From Maylandia zebra (taxonomy: Eukaryota > Chordata > Actinopteri > Cichliformes > Cichlidae): 64,000 nt of DNA. The position numbers and the translations under genes were made by a program. Positions 28,440-38,942 of this stretch are shown one piece after another. The stretch spans positions 39,988,794 to 40,052,793 of the forward strand of contig NC_135180.1 in assembly GCF_041146795.1 (NCBI RefSeq). Direction: 5' to 3'. Below the pieces are notes generated by a model. It was not told the origin of the DNA. It was given only the letters and a program-made list of their open reading frames with translations, and searched no databases. Positions within the stretch are counted from its first letter, which is position 1. The number at the start of each line of letters is the position of its first letter.

Positions 28440-29275
28440 GAGGCGAGCAGCGGTTCAGCCAACCACACAGAACCAAAGACAGTTAGCGGGCTCTGACCAG
28501 ACTGGAGACAGTACCAGTATTATTACTTCCAGGCTGGACGACTGTAATTCATTATTATCAGGATGTTCAAAAAACTCGCTGAAAAGCCTTCAGCTGATCC
28601 AAAATGCTGCAGCAAGAGTCCTGACAGGGACTAGAAAGAGAGAGCATATTTCTCCTGTTTTGGCTTCCTGTTAAATCCAGAATTCAAAATCCTGCTCCTC
28701 ACATACAAGGTCTTAAATAATCAGGCCCCATCTTATCTTAATGACCTTGTAGTACCATATCACCCTATTAGAGCACTTTCTTCCTGTTAAAAGGGAGTTT
28801 TTCCTTCCCACTGTCACCAAAGTGCTGCTCATGGGGGTCAAATGATTGAGTTTTTCTCTGTATCTATTGTTGTAGGGTCTACCTTACAATGTAAAGCAAG
28901 TCTAACAGCAGTTAGACTATAACTCCTCAATCACGATGTCATAAGTCACTGGACACTGTGAACATCCACGGTAACCACTTCATGCATAATGGACCTTCCA
29001 TGACCTTCCAAGCTATATAGTTTATGTCTTCCGTATTTCCAACTATATCCATAATCACATACTGTGTATGCTACCATTGTATATAGTGTATTATCTTACT
29101 TTTTTCATTGATTGTACTTAAATTGTATTTTTGTATTTCCTTCATATATCTGTACCTGAGCTGAGGTGACGCAAAAATTTCCCCGTTGTGGGATCAATAA
29201 AGTCTTATCTTATCTCTCTTGAGGCGACTGTTGTTGTGATTTGGCGCTGTATAAATAAAGTTGAATTGAATCAGC
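28440..29275 (+). mobile_element. L2 LINE, C-terminal part and 3' tail
   Basis: Reads RLDDCNSLLSGCSKNSLKSL and LIQNAAARVLTGTRKREHIS, the conserved end of the L2 reverse transcriptase, then LLLTYKVLNNQAPSYLNDL in a shifted frame. The tail GATTTGGCGCTGTATAAATA with a GAATTGAAT end lies at about 29240-29275. It is split by a second insertion at 28899-29211. Confidence 0.85.
28899..29211 (+). mobile_element. LINE 3' tail inserted in the L2
   Basis: Ends CGTTGTGGGATCAATAAAG then TCTTATCTTATCT, a 3' UTR and short tandem tail typical of fish non-LTR elements. It interrupts the L2 tail between AATGTAAAG and TTGAGGCGACTG. Confidence 0.6.
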
Positions 29276-29436
29276 ATATTAAAATGCATAGTTGGTATTT
29301 TTATGCATCACTGTTTTTCACTATTGTAAACAAACAAGAGCAAAGCGTTTTGTCAGAAGTGGATTCGAAGCCACGCCTCCAGGTGAGACTGCGACCTGCA
29401 CACAGGTGGGCTGACGGCAGCTCGTCCTTCATACAC

Positions 29437-29620
29437 AGTGATAAGATAAGATAAGATAAGATAACTCTTTATTGTCATTGCACAGTCATACATAGTACAG
29501 TAGTACAATGAAATTGGAAAAACTGTCCTACGTCGGCACTACATATAACACAACACGACACGATATGACACATCACAACGTAACAAACAACACAACACAG
29601 TATATTAACTTAGTATAAAA
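29437..29620 (-). mobile_element. LINE 3' end with TTATC tail
   Basis: On the + strand it starts with five ATAAG units, then TCTTTATTGTCATTGCACAG and GTACAATGAAATTGG. Read on the - strand, this is the end of a non-LTR element with a (TTATC)n tail. Confidence 0.65.
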
Positions 29621-29989
29621 AAGAAGAATAAGTGTATGTGTATTGCACACTGTTATTATTGCACATTAATTATTATTGCACTTTGTTATAAATATAAATA
29701 TTATTGTTATCGTTTTAAACATTGTTACCTCCCCCTAAAAAGTCCAGGGAGGTATCCAGTCAGGTCAGCTATTTACATTGATCAGGGCTATTGCTATGAT
29801 GATGAAGAGTGTTCAGCGTCTACTGTGGCTGTATTAACAAACTCCAAACCCGAGTCTTCCGGTTGTTATTGATACGATTCATCGATGATCCCCCAGATTA
29901 TTGGGAGCAGGCTGAGCTGAAACATGCCGGGACGTGTCTGGTGTCACGGGATAATGAGTCAGCGAAGCTTTAAATAGACTCGGTTTCGT

Positions 29990-30018
29990 TTCTGCTCTCA
30001 GACCGACAGCAGAGACAG
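29990..30018 (+). other. Possible 5' untranslated exon of the YqaJ gene
   Basis: TCAGACCGACAGCAGAGACAG is followed by a strong donor, gtaagg, in promoter-like sequence (TTTAAATAGACTCGG about 30 bases upstream could be a TATA-like element). Splicing to the acceptor at 30836 is inferred, not shown. The 0.8 kb between holds no other gene I can support. Confidence 0.3.
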
Positions 30019-30876
30019 GTAAGGTACATTCTGACACTTTCACTCACCTGCCAGTTAGATAAGGAGCCAGCCCGCTGGTTTACAGCTTAATGAGCGTAGA
30101 ACAGACAGGCCGAGGTCTGGAAACACGAACTAACCTCGCCGTGTGCTCTCAGAGGAGCCGGAGCGGCTTCAACCAGACTCTATTCAAAATTCATTCACTT
30201 TAGGGCCTCCTTCCGTTTCTGTGTTTCCCTGTTTTTCTGTTTCAAGAGATCAAGCTATTTCCCATAAGACGAGGACCCTAAGAACACATTATAAAAGTAA
30301 GTAAAATTGTATTAAGACAAGGATCACGGAGTGCTTCACAACAAAATAACAGCGCATAAAAACTAAAAAATATGAGCTTTTAGTTGTTTCTTGAAAGACA
30401 GACGAGGAAACGTTAAAGTTGGCCTGATTATTTGGAAGGATCTCCCTGAAAAACGATGAACGCTGCCTTGGTGAGGTCCGGGCCGAAAACCAGAGCGGCT
30501 CCTCCCCGTGAGTCTCAAACGCCTCCCGGTGAGCCTGCGTCCACCGGAGCGCCGAGCTCCGTGTTTCTACACAAATCTGAACGGAGTCTGGTGGCAGGAG
30601 TGTATGTGCTTGGGGACGGGTCGGGCGATCACGTGGTTTGTTTCGGCTGTTTGAACCGGATGTGTGGCGAAACATCTGACTCTTCAAAATAAAAGCCTCG
30701 GTCGACTCTGTCAAGTTAAAAATCTGTTATTACCCGTTTGATTTGATATTCATTTCGTTTCGTGATTTTATTTCATCTGATCACGTTTATTGCTTCCTGG
30801 ATTCAGACTCTTCTGCTTTTCATTCCTTTCCTGCAGTTTCTCTTCTGGTCCCCTTTCGGATCAAGACCCAACAACA

Positions 30877-32724
30877 ATGCGGAACCACCACACCAAGCAG
30901 ACTTCCACAGGTACTGGCACGGCTCAGAAACCAGTCCTCCCTCAGGTCAGATACCACCCCTCCATCCAGACTCCAGAAGGCATCACTGGAACCAGAACCT
31001 CCAGTAAAACCAGACCCGGTGCTGCGCGCCCCCTTCAGACTGGGACTGACTCCCGGGCAGATCCAGGAAACAGCGGCGCCCAAAAAGCTGCCTCGGCTGC
31101 GAGACCTCCTCCTGAAGGAGGACAGAAACGGGCACAGAAACCTGTGAAGGAGGCGGTTGCTGCTGATCCAGATCCTCCCCAGAAACCTTCCCCAGCAGCC
31201 CCTCCCAAACCCGAGCAGGTGCCCCTGGATGTGGGTGTCCGTCTGGACCGGTGTGTGGTGGAGGAGGTGGAAGTCTTGACCCGCGGACAGAGAAACAACC
31301 CAGACTGGTTCGCTTGGAGGAAGAACCGAATCACGGCCTCGGTGGCACACAGCATCGCTCGCTCCGGCTTTGTTAACGGCAAGAGCAAAACTCCACCCAC
31401 CTCCTACCTGGCTGCTGTCACAGGTAGGCCACACCTTCTACCACCTGGTACCCTGACTCCATATAAATGTATCTTTTAGCAGCTTCACCAGGACGTCTGC
31501 TGGTGTGAGTTTTTATTGTAACACGTGCAGGATCCCGAGAGGTCAGCCAGTAACTGGTTACCTGACTGTCTCGACAGGTGAGGGGCCCAGAGTCCAGACC
31601 AGAGCCATGAGCTGGGGGGTCCACATGGAGGCTGAGGTCATCCGCAGGTACCAGGTGTGTTTCAGCGTCTTTGTAACACTCCGCCATCTCACAAACACGG
31701 CCAGCAGGATATATGGGCATTATGAGCGCTCTGAGTTAAAGTTTAATTTAACAAGTCAAAGAAGCTCAGTATCACGAGGAAAAGACTAAAAAGTGCGACG
31801 CCTGACAGGTAAAATACAAATAAATGACTAATTACTAATTATTATGGTAATGGTCAACAGTGAACAGAGAAAATAATAGTTTTAAACCAGTGACGTGAAA
31901 GAAAGATGTGTATAAAATAATAAGAAAACCAGAATCAGTGAAAAATATCAGAAAACGCACAAAATATGTGAGAAAACCGCAATGATCACAAGAACGTTAC
32001 AAACTGGGGACGAGGAGGAGGTCCTTCACTGCTGTTTTCTACACACTAAACTTTATTGAACATTTGCTGATGATGTCACTGATTACATCACCCCACAGAG
32101 GCTGAAGTCCTCGGCGTTGGGCCAGCAGGTCTGCGTTCGGGACTGTGGCTTGTTCGTCGACCCCCGGAGGCCCTGGTTGGCTGCCAGTCCTGACGGCATC
32201 GTGACGGACAGACGAAGCGGCCAATGGCTGCTCTGTCTGGAGGTGAAGTGTCCCTACAAGCACAGACACAGGCGGGTGGAGGACGCCTGCAGGGAGGACC
32301 CCGCCTTCTGTCTGCAGCTGCATGAGGAGGCCACACGGGAGCGCGGCGGGGTAGCAAACACACATCAGTCTGCTCCTCTTCCTCCTCTTCCTCCTCTTCT
32401 CTGATTCTTCCTCCTCCTCCAATTCCTCCACCTCTTCCTCTCTGATTTCGTGTCCTCCTCCTCCAGATTCCAGTGTACCGCCTGAAGACCTCCCACAGCT
32501 ACTACACTCAGATCCAGTGTCAGCTGGCGGTGACGGGGCTGCGGGAGGCCGACCTCGTGGTCTTCACCCTGAAGGAAACGGCTGTGGTCCTGGTGACCTT
32601 TGACCCCGAGCTGTGGGAGGAGACAGTGTCCAAACTGGAGGTGTTTTACAGGGACGCTGTGCTGCCTCACGTCAGGCAGAAGATGCAGCAGCGTGCAGCA
32701 GCCGCTGGGACGCCGGAGCTGTAG
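30877..32724 (+). CDS. YqaJ-type (lambda exonuclease-like) nuclease, host gene
   Basis: Four exons: 30877-31423, 31578-31654, 32099-32350 and 32467-32724, with consistent phases, give 377 residues. The start MRNHHTKQTSTG follows a good acceptor (tttcctgcag at 30836); the frame is open upstream without a better start. Residues 1-125 are a proline-, lysine- and alanine-rich linker. The nuclease fold then begins: VEVLTRGQRNNPDWFAWRKN and RITASVAHSIARS, GPRVQTRAMSWGVHMEAEVI, WLAASPDGIV with the acidic residue, LCLEVKCPY with the catalytic E-x-K, and SYYTQIQCQLAVTGL with the conserved Q. The order matches YqaJ/lambda exonuclease domains, which degrade DNA processively and can pair with recombinases. 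Introns and an intact frame point to a resident vertebrate gene. Its cell role is unknown to me; nuclear DNA processing is an inference. Confidence 0.85.
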
Positions 32725-32729
32725 AGGTC

Positions 32730-34392
32730 CAGGGCTCGCAAAATCTTTTTTTTGCCAGTCTTTTTTTCCAGTCGGGCTACCAAAGTCTATCTCTGCCCTG
32801 TCCGTCGGGCTGTCGTAGGAAGGAAAAATATATGTCAATGCTTTTGCATTCTTTCGGAAATGTAGCTGGGTAATTATGTCATTGGCATCGGTGAGCCACA
32901 GTCAATATGTGACATATTGAAGTCGCGTTTGAATTTGCGCTTGTTTTTTTGCTTTCACTTTGCAATCGTGCGAACTGTGTATAGAGAGCGACAGCACTGA
33001 TCTGTGAGTGATGATAATTTGTGCACCAATTCCTCTGACATCGTCTTATTAATCGTTAGCTTACTATGCAAACATGACAAGTGAAATCTCCCGCAGCTTA
33101 AACATGTGAGAGGTTGATCGCAGAGAATCGCTGAGCTTATGTGAGTGTGTGTATAAAAGCAGCAGGATTTATATTTCAGTTCTGCTGAGCCAAATAAGAC
33201 AGGTCAGGGTGAAGAAGTGACAGCCAAAGAAAAGCTTACCACAAAACGGAGAAGTTATGACAAATCAGACTATAAGGCAAAAAGAAAGTGCAGCTTTATG
33301 GTTTCATGGACAAAAGAATTTCTGTGGCTGCGATATGACGAGCTAAATAACCAGGGCTGCACATAAGTGGTCCGCAGGTGCGCATTCGCTGTCAAAATAA
33401 AAGACACGCACAAGATAAGAAGTTGCAACGCGTGTTTGGGTACATACGATTTTCTGGAGGAGGACAGACTCTTAAAGTTTAGAACTCTTAAAGATGTCGA
33501 AGAAGCTCCTTTAAGCAATTACTGTGATGTTCCTCCACCTCCAAAGAAATGTCAGAAGGAGTTCGAACCACAAAAGAAGCACGTATTCTCGGACAAGTGG
33601 TTGCAGGAGGTGAGCTGGCTTCAAACAAATGATGAACGCACAGAGATGTGGTGCAGAATGTGCCGTGAAAATCCCACTCTAGGACAAAAACACTGCCTTT
33701 ATATGGACGCAAACGCGCGCTGCAACTTCTTATCTGCTGCGCGTCTTTTATTTTGACAGCGAATGCGCACATGCGGACCACTTATGCGCACCCGTGTAAA
33801 TAACACGACAAGCGCCTTTGTTACTGGGACCAGTCATTTTAAGAAAGGCCCCCATTAGAAACGCATTATTGCTCAGTCTGCAATATCTTTCCCAGAACAA
33901 ACACCAATTGCAAACTAAAAATAAACCTGAAAATCAGTTTAGAGCAGCTACTATGTTGCAAAGAGTGAACTACCACTGGCACAATGTAGCCGTCTGTGCA
34001 AACTTCACAAAGCAAACGGCCTCGATCTTGGTTCCACTCGCCTCTTACCGTGACTTCAGTGGAAATTTCAAAGTCAGGATCTGACACAGATTCATGTCCT
34101 ACACAGTTCTTACAAGTTCATAGAAATTTCTGTTCAATTAGAACCAAGTATTTGAGTTGATGATTGTAATTTTTATACAATGTTGTAATTTGTGTTTTAA
34201 CTATTTTTTGATTAATGTTTTGTTTCCTTTACAATATTATACTTTAATGTATAATATTGTAAAGGAAACAAAGCATCAATCAAAAAATTGCTCTTTTTTT
34301 ATTCGGGCTACTTAAATTTATTTTGGGCTACCAAAAACTGAAGAGTCCCTGCCCGAAGGGCTACCGGGGATTTTAAAATTTTGCGAGCCCTG
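32730..34392 (+). mobile_element. hAT-like transposon relic in the 3' UTR of the YqaJ gene
   Basis: Terminal inverted repeats CAGGGCTCGCAAAAT...ATTTTGCGAGCCCTG, with AGGTC directly before and after (a 5-base duplication; classical hATs make 8). A frame in two parts reads TKEFLWLRYDELNN before and AFVTGTSHFKK (frame-shifted) after a nested element, resembling the zinc-finger start of ZNF862-type hAT transposases. It lies five bases after the nuclease stop codon. Confidence 0.8.
33352..33796 (+). mobile_element. Second hAT relic nested in the first
   Basis: Bounded by the perfect 8-base duplication TAAATAAC (33344-33351 and 33797-33804). Its arms are inverted copies of about 80 bases: GCACATAAGTGGTCCGCAGG then TGCGCATTCGCTGTCAAAAT, and the reverse at the right. 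The core encodes KKHVFSDKWLQEVSWLQTND and MWCRMCRENP, a BED/TTF-like zinc-finger start. No catalytic domain is left. Confidence 0.9.
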
Positions 34393-34875
34393 AGGTCGCT
34401 ACCTGCGGGAAGAGCTTTGTGGCCCGAAGCGTGTGGGGTTTACCCGCAGTCACGGCAGGTGGCGTTCTGCTGACAGACGCTGTCTTTAATCATGTGATCG
34501 CCACATATTTGGTTCATGCCGTCATCATCAAAGCATGCTGGGAGAAAGATGTCTCACCCGGCAACCTTCCTGTTTGACCGCGATGAGTCATCATGTGGAA
34601 CCTGAGTGAGCTCCACCCGCTCTTCATTTTGATAAACTGGAGTCACATGACCTCCGCCCTGCAGGTTGTTAAAGTTGTGACCTCGTAGCAAAAAGAAAAT
34701 GACTGATGGTATGAAACCACAAAAGATCTGCTGATAGAGCAGCTGTGCAACAGCGCCCTCTGCAGGCCTGTTTTTCATTGAGTTGAAGTGTAATGACCCC
34801 ACAGGTGCCGGCTCCTGGCCCACTGTGGAACTGTGTGTTTTACTGGTGAGCGGACGGCGGTTTTAGTTTCCTGTT

Positions 34876-34881
34876 AATAAA
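34876..34881 (+). terminator. Likely polyadenylation signal of the YqaJ gene
   Basis: AATAAA in TTAATAAAAAATC, about 480 bases beyond the hAT insertion. It would make the present 3' UTR about 2.2 kb, most of it transposon. Confidence 0.5.
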
Positions 34882-34987
34882 AAATCTTTTTTTGAAAGCC
34901 AGCTTTGTCTCCACGCTCGTTGTTGCTACGCCGCACCTCCCGGACTCCTGTTGGAGCAGCACGACGAACCCCTCGGTCCACACGCAC

Positions 34988-36313
34988 CAGTAGCGGTCTT
35001 AGATATGGGCGACACGGGCGGTTGCCCGGGGCGGCATCACAGGCATCGACAAAAAAAAAAAAAAGTTGCTCGTACTCCTGCTGCCCCGACATCAGCCAGC
35101 GAATACTGGGAATGTCATAGGCACCGATCGGTTTTCTGTCGCCCATTTGCTGGGAGTAAGGGCGCCCTCCGTTTGCGAGGTGCGCCTGCTGCTTGCAGCA
35201 CAGGGAGGAGAGGGCGGGGCGGCGGGGGATTCTCTGGCTGGCTGGAGCAGCGTCTAATAATCAACTTAAAAATAAAAACAAAACAACAAACACGAAAACA
35301 CCAGACATCATGATGCAGACTTATAATTTGCACCGATGTTTTTTTGAAATTCTGTACACGAGAAGTGAGCGAGAGCCCTCGGTGCGCCTGCGCGGTGCTG
35401 AAGTCAAAGTAAACTTTGTCATCTCCGCTACAGACAGTCCAGCATAGAGACAGACGAGACGACGAGGCTGCAGTTACAGAGGTGCAAGGAAACAAACAAA
35501 TATAAGAAGAGTAAGAAAATAAATCTACACTTTAGGACTCGGGGTAAAGGATCAATAACAATTTAAAATTTACAGTTTGATGATTTAAAGTCTCACACAC
35601 AACCCGTCGAAAGGGGCGGGGCCAGCTGCTTCCAAATAGAGCACATTTCATTTATAATGCTGTAAATCCAAGCCCATCATGGATTCATGATTTGAATCCT
35701 GGGTCGTGTGAAATGCACCTTAGACAAAGTGAATCTGTGAACTAAGGTGTAGGTCTGTTAGGTTATGTTGTGGTGATCCTCAGGTTGGGGGATGGGTGTT
35801 CATACTGGAGTGCAAAATTAAAACCAATGTAAGATGGACAAGAAACGTTCAAAGCCATCAGGTGCTCAGTTTAGAAAAAAGAGAAAAGAAGAGGAGGAGA
35901 AACGAGCAAAAGATGCAGGTAAGCAGACGTGTGATTGGATAATGGCAGCTCATCCTGAACCAATCAGAGTCAGAATACTTTATTAATCTCTAAGGAAATG
36001 ATGTGAGTTACAGTTGCTGCAAGAAGAAATGGTAAAAACAGCAACAGTAACAGACTAAACTCCAAACAATACATTATGTTACAGATTTTAATATTAATGA
36101 GTCAGTGTCAGTTGTTGATTTGTCCTGTTCTCATTGTGTGACGTGTTTGGTAGCTGTTTGTATACACTCTCTCTTCATATGTGTGCGTGTTTCTCTGGTG
36201 AAATTCAGTGTGGTTCTGACAACGATGTTAACGTACAATCCTTAATATGTTGCGTGTGTGTGTGTGGGGGGGGAGTGTTCGCCAGGGCGCCAAACGGGCT
36301 AGGACCGCCACTG
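34988..36313 (+). mobile_element. hAT relic with transposase first exon
   Basis: Flanked by perfect ACACGCAC duplications (34980-34987 and 36314-36321). The ends are inverted: CAGTAGCGGTCTTAG at the left, CTAGGACCGCCACTG at the right. At 35835 a short exon reads MDKKRSKPSGAQFRKKRKEE and ends in GATGCAG|gtaagc, matching the first exon of a fish hAT transposase family. The rest of the transposase is gone. Confidence 0.88.
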
Positions 36314-36321
36314 ACACGCAC

Positions 36322-37289
36322 ACATGCTGGGCGGGGTCCGGGTGGTGGTTTAGGGCAGTCAAGCTGTCACTGTTGGATTCTAGGATATGTTTAATCATAA
36401 AAATGTTTTATTAATTTACTTCTATAAATTCTTCTGTGCTTCAAAGAATTTGACCCATTGTTGTGGCAGGATGACGGAAGGTTCTGGAATGTAGTGAACC
36501 ATCTGCAAAAGCCATGAGGCTAAACCTCAGCCATACTGCGCCAAATTAATACTATTATTTCTGTGATTATTAATTATCATATTTAATGACATCATTTGTC
36601 ACAGAAAAGAAACAGTATAGGTGAAATAAAGCCATTAAAAACACTCCTGTATAAAATAAACCCATCAGAGAAAGTAAAGAAACCAAACATCAGATCTCAC
36701 TGGGAGAAACGAAGCTGGGTGACGTGATCGGGAGGAAACGGTGCCACATCGTTTGACTCACACAGAGTTCAACGATACCCCAAAGATCAACATCAAAGTG
36801 AGTCCACTGAGCTGAAATTTCCCTGCAGCAACTCAGCAGCTGTCCTGAGGGATCTCCTCCCACATCTGGACCTGGGCATCAGGACGAGGTGCAGACATTG
36901 TGTCCCCGAAGACTAAGGTCACTGGTGTCAGTTCCTTGGAGAAAACAGGTCCAAATATGTCTGCAGCAGCTCTGCTGTGCACATGTGGTCACGTTACCGT
37001 GAGCTGGGGTGGAGGGGACACTTATAGGCAAGACATGAAACTGTGGAAGAGACTGCGATGTTTAAGGAGCAGGTGGGGAGAAACCTGATGTCTGGTGTTT
37101 GTCCGAGGCTTCACGATCACTGTTGGAAAGGCCAACGTGTGGCTGGAGACTGCTGCACCCCTTGGCTGAATGAGACAGCGCCCTCTGCTGAAAACCCTCG
37201 GCACAGCATCTGTTGTGATTGGTTGGTCATCTTGTAATAAAGGTTTGTCACAAAGCCAGCTCTTTGAGGCTGATATCCAAAACAAAAAC
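36322..37289. other. Intergenic, no gene recognised
   Basis: Unassigned sequence. AGCTGTCCTGAGGGATCTCC and its surroundings (36840-36960) have the look of a dispersed repeat. TTGTAATAAAGGTTTG at 37234 could be a polyadenylation signal without a visible gene. Confidence 0.35.
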
Positions 37290-37690
37290 AAGACAAGGTG
37301 AGTTGAGGGAAAAAAACTAAACTAAAGCCTAAACTGTGGCAAACTAAAAATAAACATGAAACTATGACATGGGACGTAATCTGAACAGGTGTATGCAAAA
37401 ACTGTGACCAGAAACTTGAAGAGGAGCATGAAAACAATCCTGAGACTTACAGTGACAGGAGATAAGCAGACGACCCGACACTGAACAGCAAGAGACAGAG
37501 GACTTAAATGCACAGAAGGGTATTGAGGGAAGTGGAAACACTCGGAAAACACAGCTGACACAAATGAACATGACGCCAGGGAGGAAACAAAAGTAACGCA
37601 ATGAACATGGAGCACAAGACCTTCAAAATAAAACAGGAAAGACGCAACCCAGTATGCACAATACAATCCTTCAGGGGAAGGATGCTGCGT
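37290..37690 (-). mobile_element. Purine-rich dispersed repeat
   Basis: A strongly A/G-rich strand with AAACACTCGGAAAACACAGC and similar blocks. It appears related, in reverse orientation, to the pyrimidine-rich repeat at 13755-14175. The family is uncertain. Confidence 0.35.
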
Positions 37691-38128
37691 AGGATCCTTT
37701 GACGGCCAGTTTGGACACAAGTGAGGGGCTGTGAAACTGGACAGCCTTCTAGCCTTCATTTATTTATTTATTTATATTTATAATAAATATAAAAGAAAAA
37801 GAAAAAATGTGAGTTTCTGAGTCGTGTCGGGTCCTTTGGTTACAATCACCATCCAGGTAGAATCACTGACGGTTCACCACAGCCGGGGTGCAGTGATGCA
37901 GCGTGGACACTCGCTGTTCTCCCAGTTTTACTCGGCTCTGATTCAGCATGTTTGATGATTTGTTTCTCTTTATGTAAACAAAAACATTTCCACCATCAGG
38001 ATGTTTTTCACTCAAACACTCAAGACTAAAATGATGTGAGAAAACCACATCACTGTTTTTAAACCGATTTCTGTGTTGTGTTGTAATGCTGCCGTCCACC
38101 AGGGGGCGCTGCAGCTCCTGCACACCAG

Positions 38129-38519
38129 TGTTACCGCGCCAGATCCGCGGCCCCGAACCGTAGTAAGGAAACCTCTGGCAGTTACTTGAAGGTTCTGTAA
38201 CTGACTCGCAGCCGGCAACAGCTTACTATACAGGTCAACTCCGCTAGCAAGAAGATCGAGGGAGGCGTAGGAAACTGCTTTACCGAACCTTTATTTCTCC
38301 TCCAAGGCACGAACACCGCGTACAGTGGGCTGAAACAGTTTACTCACAGCGGGCATCGCCGATACAACTCTGGCTGTCGAGGGAGTTATTATATTCCTTT
38401 TATTTATTTTCTCTTCGTCTCTTCTGTAGCTAACCGTTACTCTTCCTTTTCCTTTTCTTGCTCTACCCCCCGCACACATTTCCCATCAGGCTCATCCTTA
38501 AAGGGCCACGCCTGTAACA
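38129..38519 (-). repeat. 3' LTR of the gypsy fossil
   Basis: 391 bases from TGTTACCGCGCC to GCCTGTAACA. Nearly identical to 49694-50085. A purine-rich tract (AGAGTGGGGGTAG on the - strand) abuts its inner edge, as a polypurine tract should. Confidence 0.95.
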
Positions 38520-38942
38520 CTACCCCCACTCTGGATGATAATTAAACCCTTAACATCATTCCAGCACATGAACCCCCCATTAACAAGGAAACATACAGCA
38601 TTCTATGCGGGACAGCAGTCATGCCCCCAGTCCATAAATGGCGATCCTTAGAATGGAACAATCTTGAAGTAGACAGCTGTCCATATCTTGTGCACCAAAA
38701 AAAACATAGGATGTACAGAGTTCACTTTGGGGAGGGTGCAAGTCAATGTCCATATCCCGTCCTTCACATATACAGTATTCATAAAGAAAGACAAAAAAAA
38801 CACACACACAACAGCATTTACATCGATCCATGAGTGTTCAGAGGTGATGCCCATATTATCCAAGATGCGGCACGACATTAAGGCACTACAGCTGAACGTT
38901 TGCCCCTATATCTAGCTTTACTTCATTAGTATAAACAGTTCA

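Noticed and set aside
30289-30714. 141-codon - strand frame upstream of the YqaJ gene
   Set aside because: No recognisable motif; lies where the promoter and first intron of the + strand gene are expected.
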